Origin: Opitutales bacterium
Lineage (GTDB): Bacteria > Verrucomicrobiota > Verrucomicrobiia > Opitutales > Oceanipulchritudinaceae
DNA: 54,559 nucleotides
Assembly (NCBI GenBank): GCA_020831525.1
Contig: JAFIGH010000025.1
Span: 1-54,559, forward strand
Direction of reading: 5' to 3'
Part shown: piece by piece, positions 43,862 to 52,298 of the stretch
Position numbering within the stretch: the stretch's first letter is position 1
Layout: each line of letters begins with the position of its first letter
Position numbers and translations under genes: made by a program
Notes under the pieces: generated by a model
What the model saw: the letters and a program-made list of their open reading frames with translations, nothing else
The model's database searches: none
What the model was told of the DNA's origin: nothing

Positions 43862-45166
43862 ATGAGCGAACCGGATGCACCAAAAACCGAAGCGTCCCGG
43901 CGTGACTGCCTGCGCGCGGCCACGGCGAAGGCGCACAGCGCGTTGGAGGCCCTGCCGTTTTTCGAGGCCCTGGAGGCGCGGCAACTGCCGCTCCAATCCT
44001 ACGCCACCTACCTGCGGGCGTGGACGATGGGGATGGCGGCCTTTGAGGAGTGCCTCGCGGAATGCCCCCACGCCGGAGTGAAGCGCCTTGCCGCTCTGCG
44101 CACACCCGTGATGGAGGCACTGCACCACGATCTCGTCTACCTCTCGCAGCGGTGCCCGGCGGATATTCCGGAGGCGGTGGAGGCGGCGGCCCGCTGGTCG
44201 GCGCGCATCCGCCGGAGCGCGGGCGCAAATGCCGCTGCGCTCGTCGGCATACTCTATGCCGTGGAGGGCTCGGGCCGGGGCGCGGCGGTCCTCGGGCCGA
44301 TGGTGCGGGAGTGTTTCGGCTTCGGCGCGGACGGGGGCGCGGAAGCATTCGCCGTTGCCGCCCGCGGCGGAGAAGAGTATTGGGGCGAATTCGTTGCCTG
44401 CCTCGACGCGCTCTCCCTCACGGCGGAGGAAGAGACCGCCGCGGCGGACGCGTCGATGGAGTTTTTCGAACGGTTCGCGGAGGTCGCGGACGCCCTGTAT
44501 CCCTATATCGACGGCGCGCCGCGAGCCCTCGCGGTAACGCTCAACCCCCACGCCGGAAGCCATCCGGTGCCCGACGACCCGCGCGAGATCGAGGCGGCCC
44601 GCACGGCCGCGCTGGAGTGCTGGCGGGCGTTTCCGTATTTAGAACACCGCTACGGAGCGCGCGGCCGGCTCTACGCCGAAAGCGACGGCGCATGGCTGGC
44701 CACGCTCTGCCGTATCGAGGCGAAAACCGCGCTGCGCCAGGTAGACTGGCTCTCGCGCGTCCTCGCCACCCGCGGCATGCCTTCGGTAATTCTTGAGGAC
44801 AAGCTGCGCCGTCTTGCAGACGCCTACGGCACCGCTTTTCCGGAAGATCCGGAGCGGGCGGCGCGCTTCCGCGAATTGGCGGACCACCTGCGCTCGGGTC
44901 GTCTCCGGCGTCTCACGGAGTCCGCCGCCGCCGAACTCACCCGCGAGTTCCGCGCCGGAGCGCACGCGGAGTGCGACCGCCTTCCCGAGGCACCCGCTCT
45001 CCTCGCCGCGGCTGTGGCCGACGAGGCCAACAGCGCCGAAGGCGCGGTGGCCAAGCTCCGCGACTGGCTGGCCGACAGTGAGCGCTTTTCTCCGTCATGG
45101 GCCGCCGCCGTCGACGGATTCCTCGAAGGGGCGCGTAAACGACTGGAGACACTGCACCATGGGTAA
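43862..45166 (+). CDS. Heme-oxygenase-like protein with C-terminal helical extension
   Basis: 434 residues. The first ~200 resemble bacterial heme oxygenase (BphO/HemO fold): LRAATAKAHSALEALPFF places H25 at the position of the haem-ligating histidine, YATYLRAWTMGMAAFE follows, and VGILYAVEGSGRGAAVLG matches the LYVLEGSxLGG distal-helix motif. Active enzymes open haem to biliverdin, Fe2+ and CO. The next ~230 residues are helical and unrecognised (CRIEAKTALRQVDWLSRVL, MPSVILEDKLRRLADAYG). It overlaps the following B12-protein gene by eight bases, so the two are translated together. It may make or bind a tetrapyrrole for the sensor system; a non-catalytic haem sensor is the alternative. Fold assignment is moderately sure, activity unproven. 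Confidence 0.72.
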   Translation: MSEPDAPKTEASRRDCLRAATAKAHSALEALPFFEALEARQLPLQSYATYLRAWTMGMAAFEECLAECPHAGVKRLAALRTPVMEALHHDLVYLSQRCPADIPEAVEAAARWSARIRRSAGANAAALVGILYAVEGSGRGAAVLGPMVRECFGFGADGGAEAFAVAARGGEEYWGEFVACLDALSLTAEEETAAADASMEFFERFAEVADALYPYIDGAPRALAVTLNPHAGSHPVPDDPREIEAARTAALECWRAFPYLEHRYGARGRLYAESDGAWLATLCRIEAKTALRQVDWLSRVLATRGMPSVILEDKLRRLADAYGTAFPEDPERAARFRELADHLRSGRLRRLTESAAAELTREFRAGAHAECDRLPEAPALLAAAVADEANSAEGAVAKLRDWLADSERFSPSWAAAVDGFLEGARKRLETLHHG

Positions 45167-45818
45167 GCCCTCCATCGTCAGTGAGGAGACCTTCGCAGAT
45201 TACCTCGACGCCGTATTGACGGGCGACCTGCCGCGTTGCCGGCGGATCGTTCAATCGCTCATCGATGCGGACGTGGAAGTGGCGGACCTCTACAAGAACC
45301 TCTTCCACCGCGCGCAGTACGCCATCGGCGAACTGTGGGAAAAGAACCGGATCTCCGTGGCAAAGGAGCACCTCGCGACCTCTATCACAGAGAGTCTCAT
45401 GACCCTCGTGTACCCAAAACTCTTTCGCGGCGAGCGCTCGGGGCGCAAGGTGGTCGTATCGTCCGCCCCAAACGAGTATCACCAAATCGGAGGAAAGATG
45501 GTGGCCGACATTTTCGAAGCGCATGGCTGGGACAGCCACTTCCTCGGAGCAAACACCCCGGTGGAACGCCTCCTCGATGAGCTTCGGCGGCGGCAGCCTG
45601 ACCTCCTTGTCTTCTCCGTCGCCCTGCCAACGGGTGTCCCGCGCGTGCTCGGCGCGCTGCATACTGTGCGCACCGAGTTCCCCGCCCTGCCCGTTCTCGC
45701 CGGGGGCAAGGCCATCGCGGACGGAGCGGGCGAAGAACTGGCCGCCGAACCCGGCGTCACCCTTATGACCACTCTCGACGAACTCGAAGCCTTTCTCACC
45801 GAAGCAACTCCAGCATGA
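45159..45818 (+). CDS. Cobalamin-binding protein with CarH-type Wx9EH motif
   Basis: 219 residues: a four-helix cap (about 5-90) and a Rossmann B12-binding domain (about 95-215). The cap ends LWEKNRISVAKEHLAT, where W60 and E70-H71 form the Wx9EH motif that in CarH senses light through adenosylcobalamin. The B12 domain has EYHQIGG (E106, H108, G111; the family motif is DxHxxG, so the lower-ligand His is kept but D is E), SVAL at the SxL position and AGGKAIADG for the GG motif. No DNA-binding or catalytic domain is attached, so output must go through a partner, most likely the kinase whose gene overlaps by four bases downstream (ATGA). B12 level could be sensed in place of light. Confidence 0.88.
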   Translation: MGKPSIVSEETFADYLDAVLTGDLPRCRRIVQSLIDADVEVADLYKNLFHRAQYAIGELWEKNRISVAKEHLATSITESLMTLVYPKLFRGERSGRKVVVSSAPNEYHQIGGKMVADIFEAHGWDSHFLGANTPVERLLDELRRRQPDLLVFSVALPTGVPRVLGALHTVRTEFPALPVLAGGKAIADGAGEELAAEPGVTLMTTLDELEAFLTEATPA

Positions 45819-46945
45819 ACCCAAAGGACTTTGACGCTGACATCGCCGCCTACGCCCGCACGGAAGCGCCCGCCCTCCTCATCGCCTTTGACCGCGGCGG
45901 GTGCATCCTCTGGTCGGGGGACCACATCCGCTCGGTCCTCGGCGGGGATCCCGCGGGCAAGCCCTTCACGGAGATCTTCGCACGCGTTCCGGCGGACCGG
46001 ACCTTCGAAGAATGGCGGCCCGCCGAGGGAGAGGAAACGAATGTGGACATCCGGGTGTCCGGAAACCTCCCGCAGACATGGAAGGTCATCTTCCGTACGC
46101 GCGGGGACAAAGTCCTCGCAGCGGGCCGCCGCGACACTGCCGAGATCGAAGGCCTTGAGCAAAACCTTCTCTCCCTCAACGCCGAGCTGAGCAACCGGAC
46201 CCGCGAGTTGCACAAGGCCAATGCCGAACTGGAGCGGCTCAATACGCTCAAGAACCGCTTCCTCGGCATCGCGGCGCACGACCTGCGCACACCCCTCGGT
46301 GTCATCATGGCCTACAGCGAACTGCTGGAAGACGAGGCGGCACCCGCCATGGAGGCGGAACACCGCGGGTTTGTCTCCGCCATCCGCAGCAGCAGTGAGT
46401 TCATGCTCACGCTGATTAACGACCTCCTCGACGTCGCCACCATCGAGTCAGGAAAGCTGACGCTGGAACGCGAGACCGTCGACCTGCCGGTCGTGCTCGC
46501 CGCAAACGTCGCCCTCAACCGCATCCTCGCAGCACGAAAAAATATCGCCCTCGCCTTTGCTCCGCCGCCGGACTTCCCCGCCGTGTCCCTCGACCGCGTC
46601 AAGTTCGAGCAGGTCATGAACAACCTCCTCGGCAACGCCGTCAAATATTCCGAACCCGGAACAACCACGACCGTCGCGCTCACGCGCCGCGACGGCAAGG
46701 CGGAGATCACCGTGAGCGATGAAGGTCCCGGGATTCCGCGCGAGAAGATGGACCAGCTCTTCCAGCCGTTCAGCCGCGTCGGCACGCGCACAACCGGCAA
46801 CGAGCCAAGCACCGGGCTGGGCTTGCTCATTGCCCGCAAGATCGTCGAAGGCCACGGCGGCCGCATTCGCGTGGACCCAACGGCCAAACGCGGGACGACA
46901 TTCGTCCTTGAACTGCCCCTGCGCGCCCCAGCCCCGCGGGCGTAG
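45815..46945 (+). CDS. PAS histidine kinase coupled to B12 protein
   Basis: 376 residues, soluble. PAS-like domain (about 15-110, [26 protein letters not shown]), a coiled-coil helix (about 110-145), HisKA with phosphoacceptor H155 ([16 protein letters not shown]), and HATPase_c with N-box [17 protein letters not shown]1 SDEGPGIP and G2 [17 protein letters not shown]. No receiver is attached and no response-regulator gene is adjacent, so the partner lies elsewhere, or the receiver of the hybrid kinase at 41485 serves. Translational coupling with the B12 protein suggests that protein is its input. The gene closes the three-gene unit. Distinct family from the HDLNN kinases upstream. Confidence 0.92.
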   Translation: MNPKDFDADIAAYARTEAPALLIAFDRGGCILWSGDHIRSVLGGDPAGKPFTEIFARVPADRTFEEWRPAEGEETNVDIRVSGNLPQTWKVIFRTRGDKVLAAGRRDTAEIEGLEQNLLSLNAELSNRTRELHKANAELERLNTLKNRFLGIAAHDLRTPLGVIMAYSELLEDEAAPAMEAEHRGFVSAIRSSSEFMLTLINDLLDVATIESGKLTLERETVDLPVVLAANVALNRILAARKNIALAFAPPPDFPAVSLDRVKFEQVMNNLLGNAVKYSEPGTTTTVALTRRDGKAEITVSDEGPGIPREKMDQLFQPFSRVGTRTTGNEPSTGLGLLIARKIVEGHGGRIRVDPTAKRGTTFVLELPLRAPAPRA

Positions 46946-46968
46946 TCGCCAGAAGGCGAAAGTCTGCC

Positions 46969-48306
46969 GTGGACGCCGGCCTTTTGCACTTGAGTTGGAT
47001 GGTCTTTGTGTGGCGGAATCCAACTGTGCGCAGAACACACGACTTCACCCCTTTTTTCCGCGCGGCTCTATTGCCGCTCCTCGCCGTTGCTTTACTTTGC
47101 TTGCTGGCGGCCCCCGCGCAGGCGCAGCGAGTCTACCTTGGCATCGATGTCCTCGCCGAGCGGGGGTTCGCGCCTCTCGAAGGCAAGCGCGTCGGGCTCC
47201 TCACCCACCCCGCCGGAGTCAACCGCGAAGGTGTCTCGACGATTCAGGTCCTGCACCGCGATCAGCGGGTGAACCTCGTTGCTCTCTTCGGTCCGGAGCA
47301 TGGCATCTACGGCGACGAACGCGCCAATGTTCCTGTCGACGACCGCATCGACGAGCGCACGGGCCTGCCCGTGTTTTCGCTCTACGGGCGCTACCGGCGG
47401 CCCACCCGCGAAATGCTCGACCGCATCGACGTGATGGTCGTAGACCTGCAGGACCTCGGCGTGCGCAGCTACACGTATGTGAGCTGCATGCGCTACGTTA
47501 TCGAGGAGTGCTTCAAGGCGGGCAAGGAGGTTATCGTCCTCGACCGCCCCAATCCCATCGGCGGGCTGAAGGTCGACGGACCGCCGCTCGAAGAGCGCTG
47601 GATGAGCTACGTGGGAGCGTTCCGCGTCCCGTATGTACACGGGCTGACGATCGGAGAACTCGCCCGCATGTCGAAAGAAAAGCCGGGCGTCCTCGACCTT
47701 CCCGACAACATCCGCCGCCGCGGCAACCTCACGGTCATCCCCATGCGCGGCTGGCGGCGCGACATGATGTGGCCGGAGACCGGCTTGCGCTGGATCCCCA
47801 CCTCCCCCGCCATCCCCGACCTCTCCGCCGCCATGGGCTACAGCATGACCGGCCTCGGCACCCAGCTCGGCAACTTCCGGCACGGCTACGGCACGCTCTA
47901 TCCCTTCCGGCTTCTCTTGTATTCAGGCCGCTCACCCGAGGAAATCGCCCGCGCACTCACCGCGCGAAACATCCCCGGGCTGGAGTTCCGTGTCATCCGC
48001 TTCGAAGAGAACGGGCAGGCCCGGCGCGGCGTCTATGTGTTTGTCGACGACTGGGAGGCCCTGCGTCCGACGGAGGTCAGCTTCCACATGATGGCGCTGG
48101 CCTGCGCGTGGGCCGACCGCAATCCCTTCACGGCGGCCACCAGCGCCCAGCGCGAACTCTACCTCAAACATGTCGGCGACAGCGACTGGTGGGAGGAAAT
48201 CACGACACGCGGCGCGGACGCCGATGTGCGCGGCTTTGTCGAGCGCTGGGCCCGGCAGGCGCGCGCCTTCCAAGCCGAAAGCCGCCAATGGTGGCTCTAC
48301 CAATAG
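46969..48306 (+). CDS. DUF1343/NamZ-like exo-beta-N-acetylmuramidase
   Basis: 445 residues at most. A hydrophobic signal segment ([21 protein letters not shown]) marks export; the real start may be ATG 46999 or GTG 47026, which would shorten the basic leader. The mature part has [62 protein letters not shown] and [17 protein letters not shown], all hallmarks of DUF1343. The characterised member NamZ removes terminal N-acetylmuramic acid from peptidoglycan fragments, so this may serve cell-wall recycling or predation on debris. It is followed after 27 bases by the rhamnosidase-like gene. Family call is firm; activity is by homology. Confidence 0.88.
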   Translation: MDAGLLHLSWMVFVWRNPTVRRTHDFTPFFRAALLPLLAVALLCLLAAPAQAQRVYLGIDVLAERGFAPLEGKRVGLLTHPAGVNREGVSTIQVLHRDQRVNLVALFGPEHGIYGDERANVPVDDRIDERTGLPVFSLYGRYRRPTREMLDRIDVMVVDLQDLGVRSYTYVSCMRYVIEECFKAGKEVIVLDRPNPIGGLKVDGPPLEERWMSYVGAFRVPYVHGLTIGELARMSKEKPGVLDLPDNIRRRGNLTVIPMRGWRRDMMWPETGLRWIPTSPAIPDLSAAMGYSMTGLGTQLGNFRHGYGTLYPFRLLLYSGRSPEEIARALTARNIPGLEFRVIRFEENGQARRGVYVFVDDWEALRPTEVSFHMMALACAWADRNPFTAATSAQRELYLKHVGDSDWWEEITTRGADADVRGFVERWARQARAFQAESRQWWLYQ

Positions 48307-48333
48307 TGCGGCGGGCCCGCCCGCCTAGCCGAG

Positions 48334-50649
48334 ATGGACGAACCGCATTTCAAGGCATCGGGAGACGTTATGCACCCCCGCCATCCCGCCCGCCACAGCC
48401 ACGGCCTCTGGTATCCCGGCGCTCCGCGTGATTGTTTCTCGTTTGTCCTGTTCCGGCAGGAGATCGAGACCGGCCCCGCGACGGACGAGGCGGCGACACT
48501 GTGGGTGACGGCGAGCCAAAGATTCCGGATGTGGCTGGACGGCCGCGAAATCGCAGCGGGGCCGTCCCGCGCGGGGCGTGAACATTGGGGCGTCGTGGAA
48601 ATCCGGCTACCCGTCCTTGAAGCGGGGCGCCATATCCTCGCGGCGGAGGTCGTCCACTGGGGACGGTTTGCGGGCAAAGGACAGGTGGGCGGACCCGGAT
48701 TTTTCCTCGCCGCCGGAGTAGGCATCCGCGAAGGCGCGTGGCGTTGTTATGTCGATACAAGCCGCAAGCCCCTGCCGGAATCCAAGACCATGGGTCTCTC
48801 CGGGCACCGTGCCATCGGGGCGGGCGAGGATTTCGAAGCATCAAAATACCCGTGGGGATGGCAGGAAGCGGACTTCCACGACAGCGCATGGCACCGCGCG
48901 GAGGCCGTTTCAAAGGAGACAGAGGCCAATCCGTGGGGCAACCGTCCGCTGGGCTGCCGACTCGTCGAGGAACCGCTCCCGCCCATGAAAATGGAGCCGC
49001 ATCCGTGGCGACGGCGGTTCGCCGGAGGCGTGTGGTCCGGCGGCACGGAGGAAGCCGTCCGTCTTCCACCGCATGAAAGGGCGCGGTTTGTCTACGACGC
49101 CGGCGGCGTCCTGACCGCCGTGCCCGCCGTCCGGTGGTCGGGCGGCGCGGGCGCCACGATCCGGCTTACGTGGTGCGAAGCGCCGCTTGGGAGTGACGGA
49201 CGCAAAGGCGACCGCGATTGTACCAAAGGCTGCATGCTCCCCGGCCAGACCGACCGTATCGTATGCGACGGGGGTGAGGCGCGATGCTGGTCGCCACCGT
49301 GGATCCGCGCCTTCCGCTACCTCGTCGTCGACGTGGAAACGGAAGGCGACCCCCTTCGTCTCGATCCGCCGACGCTCCGGCGCGCGGGCTTCCCGATTGA
49401 ACCGACGCTGCGTATCGATTTAGAGGATACGGAAAACCGTCCATGGGACCGATTGCACCGCGTGAGCCTGGACACCGCGCTGGCCTGCGCGCACGAGACC
49501 TTTTTCGACTGTCCCTCCTGGGAGCAGGCGCAGTTTCCGGGCGACGCCCGCATCCAGGCGCGTCATCACTACCTGCTGGCCGGAGAAGAACGCCTCGCCC
49601 TCAAAGCCATCCGCGACCTTGCGGCATCGCCCCTGCCCTCCGGTCTCCTGCCAAGTCACGCGCCCTCGTCCTTTCATCAGGTGATCGCCACCTACAGTCT
49701 TCAGTGGATCGGCATGCTCGAAGATTACCGTGTCTACCGCGGCCGCGCGGAGGCGATTGCGCCCTATCTCCCGCAGGCGCGCGCGGTCCTTGAGTGGTTT
49801 CTCGCACGGCGGCGCTCCGACGGCCTGCCGGGATTTATCGACGAACCCCTCTTCTTCGACTGGGCGCCGGGTTTTGCAGCGGGGTGCGCGCCGCAGGATG
49901 CCGACGGCGGATCGGCGGCGGCGGGCGCGCTCCTCGCCGAGGCCTGCGGCTGGATGGCGGCTTTGGAAGAATTCGCGGGCCACGCCGCGTTCGCCGGGCA
50001 CTGGAGGGAGTCGAAAGACGGACTGCTGAAAGCCATCGCCGTCTGCCGGGACCCGCGCAGCGGTTTGCTCGCCGACACGCCCGCCCGCCTTTCCTACAGC
50101 GTTCACGCGCAGGTGCAGGCGACTTTGGCGGGATTTTGGACGGATGCGGAAGCCGCCGACATCCTCGCCCGCGCGCTCGACGATCCGTCGGTCACGCAAC
50201 CGGGCACGCTCTACTACCGCGCGCACCTCGCGGAGGCGCTCCGGCGTTGCCGCAGCCACGCGCGCGCCTTCCACCTCTTCCGCCATTGGTTCGGCATGCT
50301 GGAGACCGGCGGCATCACGACCTGGCCCGAGAGCGACGAAAATCCGCGCAGCGACTGCCACGGCTGGGGGGTCATGCCCGACATCGAATGGGTCCATACC
50401 GTCGCCGGGCTCGCCCCCGATCCTTCGCGGCACGGGTGGGGGCGCTGTCTCCTCGATCCGTATCCCGGCACCCTCCGCACCCTCTCGGCCACCGTTCCGC
50501 ACCCGCTCGGCGAGATTCGCTTGGAAGCCGGACGCGCGGCGCGGCAGCTGCAACTGAAGATCGATTCGCCCGTGGAAATGCTCGTCGTTCCGACGGGCAC
50601 CGTCCTCGCACCGGGAGTCCATTCATTCACCCTCGCGGCTCCCGACTGA
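48334..50649 (+). CDS. GH78-like alpha-L-rhamnosidase family protein
   Basis: 771 residues, no signal peptide. N-terminal beta-sandwich regions (about 1-360, with AATLWVTASQRFRMWLDGREI and PWIRAFRYLVVDVE) precede an (alpha/alpha)6 barrel. ETFFDCPSWEQAQFPGDAR near residue 390 is the rhamnosidase signature with the acid residues, and FIDEPLFFDWAPG and NPRSDCHGWG complete the catalytic face; a short beta-sandwich closes the chain. It likely frees L-rhamnose or a related deoxysugar from oligosaccharides inside the cell. The neighbouring sulfatase suggests a sulfated glycan such as a rhamnan. Substrate is inferred. The start at ATG 48334 is the first in frame after the NamZ stop. Confidence 0.83.
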   Translation: MDEPHFKASGDVMHPRHPARHSHGLWYPGAPRDCFSFVLFRQEIETGPATDEAATLWVTASQRFRMWLDGREIAAGPSRAGREHWGVVEIRLPVLEAGRHILAAEVVHWGRFAGKGQVGGPGFFLAAGVGIREGAWRCYVDTSRKPLPESKTMGLSGHRAIGAGEDFEASKYPWGWQEADFHDSAWHRAEAVSKETEANPWGNRPLGCRLVEEPLPPMKMEPHPWRRRFAGGVWSGGTEEAVRLPPHERARFVYDAGGVLTAVPAVRWSGGAGATIRLTWCEAPLGSDGRKGDRDCTKGCMLPGQTDRIVCDGGEARCWSPPWIRAFRYLVVDVETEGDPLRLDPPTLRRAGFPIEPTLRIDLEDTENRPWDRLHRVSLDTALACAHETFFDCPSWEQAQFPGDARIQARHHYLLAGEERLALKAIRDLAASPLPSGLLPSHAPSSFHQVIATYSLQWIGMLEDYRVYRGRAEAIAPYLPQARAVLEWFLARRRSDGLPGFIDEPLFFDWAPGFAAGCAPQDADGGSAAAGALLAEACGWMAALEEFAGHAAFAGHWRESKDGLLKAIAVCRDPRSGLLADTPARLSYSVHAQVQATLAGFWTDAEAADILARALDDPSVTQPGTLYYRAHLAEALRRCRSHARAFHLFRHWFGMLETGGITTWPESDENPRSDCHGWGVMPDIEWVHTVAGLAPDPSRHGWGRCLLDPYPGTLRTLSATVPHPLGEIRLEAGRAARQLQLKIDSPVEMLVVPTGTVLAPGVHSFTLAAPD

Positions 50650-50706
50650 GCCCCGCGGTAAACGGGCTTGTCGTCGGCCCGACCGCACAACCACACTGAT
50701 CCCGCG

Positions 50707-52143
50707 ATGCAACAACCGAACATTCTCCTGATTGCAACCGACCACTGGCCGTGGAACCTCTTCAGCGGGATGGGCCATCCCGTCGTGCAGACGCCCACTC
50801 TCGACAGGATCGCCCTCGCCGGTACCCGCTTCGGCTCCGCCTACTCCGAATGCCCCGTATGCATTCCGGCCCGGCGCACACTCATGACGGGCATGACCCC
50901 GCGCAGCCACGGCGACCGCCTCTACAAGGACAAGCTTGAAATGCCGGACGGACCCACCCTCGCCGGCTCCCTTGCGGGCGCGGGATACCAGTGCTACGCC
51001 ACGGGCAAGCTGCATGTCCATCCGCAGCGCGACCGTATCGGCTTCCACGATGTGCAGTTGCATGAGGAGGGACGGCGCAAACCCGGCGTCATCGACGATT
51101 ACGAGTGGTTTCTCGCCGACGCCGGTCAGCACGGGCAGGCCTTCGCCCACGGCATGGGCAACAACAACTATGAAGTCCGCCCGTGGCATCTCGCCGACAA
51201 CCTCCACCCCACAAACTGGACGACCGAGCAGACCGTCCGTTTCATCAAACGACGCGACCCGCGCAAGCCCGGCTTCTGGTATTGCTCCTACGCGGCGCCC
51301 CACCCGCCCCTGACACCCCTGCGCGAATACCTCGATCTCTATCGCCGCCTTCCCGTCGAGCTTCCGGAGTCCGCCGCGTGGGCGGCCGTCGCCGACGCGC
51401 TTCCCTTCGGCCTCCAGCAGCGGATCCATGGCTTCCGTCACCTCACGCCGGAGATGATCCGCGACGCGCTGCGCGGCTTCTACGCCCTCGTCACCCACAT
51501 CGACCACCAGATTCGCCTCCTCATCGGCACCCTGCGCGAAGAAGGCCTCCTGAGTAACACTGTCATCGCCTTCACCTCCGACCACGGGGACATGCTCGGA
51601 TGGAACGGCCTCTGGGGGAAGCGCATGATGTATGACGGCAGCAACCGCGTCCCGCTTATCTTCGCGGGCAATCCATTCCGCGCCCGATACGGGGCAGCGG
51701 GCACCGACGACCGACTCACCGGTCTCCAGGATCTCATGCCCACGCTTCTCGACCTCGCGGGCGTGCCCGTCCCCGGAAGCGTGGACGGGCTCTCCCTCCT
51801 TTCCCCGGACCGCCGCGCCTACCTCTACGGCGAGTGCAGCGAAGACGAAACCGCCGTGCGTATGATCGCGACCGAAGACTACAAGCTGATCTACCATCCC
51901 AGCGGAAACCGTTTTCAGCTCTTCGACCGCCGCGCCGATCCCCGCGAAGGCAACGACCTCTGGGGACAAGCGGAGTTCCGGGAGATCGGTCAACAGCTCG
52001 CCGAAACCCTCGCCGGCGAGCTTTACGGGGACGACCTTTCATGGCTCGACGACGACCGAAACTGGCGCGGCATCCCCCTGCGGACGGCGGGTCGTCCCGC
52101 GGATCTCGGGCTCCAGGGGCAGCGCGGCATCCACTTTCCGTAA
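50707..52143 (+). CDS. Type I sulfatase
   Basis: 478 residues from ATG 50707 (MQQPNILLIATDHW). The formylglycine signature is CIPARRTLMTG with C52-x-P54-x-R56, so it needs a formylglycine-generating maturation enzyme, which is not in the window. Metal and substrate residues include D12, the GKLHVHP histidines, and SDHGDMLG. No signal peptide is seen even though the family often has one, so it appears cytoplasmic, like the rhamnosidase 57 bases upstream. It probably removes sulfate esters from imported oligosaccharide. The exact glycan is unknown. Confidence 0.93.
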   Translation: MQQPNILLIATDHWPWNLFSGMGHPVVQTPTLDRIALAGTRFGSAYSECPVCIPARRTLMTGMTPRSHGDRLYKDKLEMPDGPTLAGSLAGAGYQCYATGKLHVHPQRDRIGFHDVQLHEEGRRKPGVIDDYEWFLADAGQHGQAFAHGMGNNNYEVRPWHLADNLHPTNWTTEQTVRFIKRRDPRKPGFWYCSYAAPHPPLTPLREYLDLYRRLPVELPESAAWAAVADALPFGLQQRIHGFRHLTPEMIRDALRGFYALVTHIDHQIRLLIGTLREEGLLSNTVIAFTSDHGDMLGWNGLWGKRMMYDGSNRVPLIFAGNPFRARYGAAGTDDRLTGLQDLMPTLLDLAGVPVPGSVDGLSLLSPDRRAYLYGECSEDETAVRMIATEDYKLIYHPSGNRFQLFDRRADPREGNDLWGQAEFREIGQQLAETLAGELYGDDLSWLDDDRNWRGIPLRTAGRPADLGLQGQRGIHFP

Positions 52144-52145
52144 AG

Positions 52146-52163
52146 GCCGGGAGACCGCCCGGC
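52146..52163 (+). terminator. Weak hairpin after the sulfatase gene
   Basis: GCCGGG pairs with CCCGGC across six bases, starting two bases after the stop. There is no T-run, so it is only a possible terminator. Confidence 0.25.
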
Positions 52164-52242
52164 GCGCCCGCGCGCGGCGGGAGGCGGCAAAACCGGCGGG
52201 CGGGTGAATTCGGGGTCGACAATTAGGATGACTTCTACGAAT

Positions 52243-52270
52243 TTCAAAGTGACAGAAAGAAACCTTATAC
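52243..52270 (+). promoter_or_regulatory. Candidate sigma-70 promoter of the adenylate kinase gene
   Basis: TTCAAA (52243-52248) and TTATAC (52265-52270) are separated by 16 bases, 28 bases before the ATG. The match is moderate. The region is AT-richer than the flanking coding DNA. Confidence 0.4.
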
Positions 52271-52298
52271 ACGTCACCCTACGCAATCACCCGACCCG

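Noticed and set aside
46719-48431. A 570-codon plus-strand frame across the kinase and NamZ-like genes
   Set aside because: It is out of frame with both genes and reads as Arg/Pro/Ala-rich noise, while both overlapped genes have full domain signatures.
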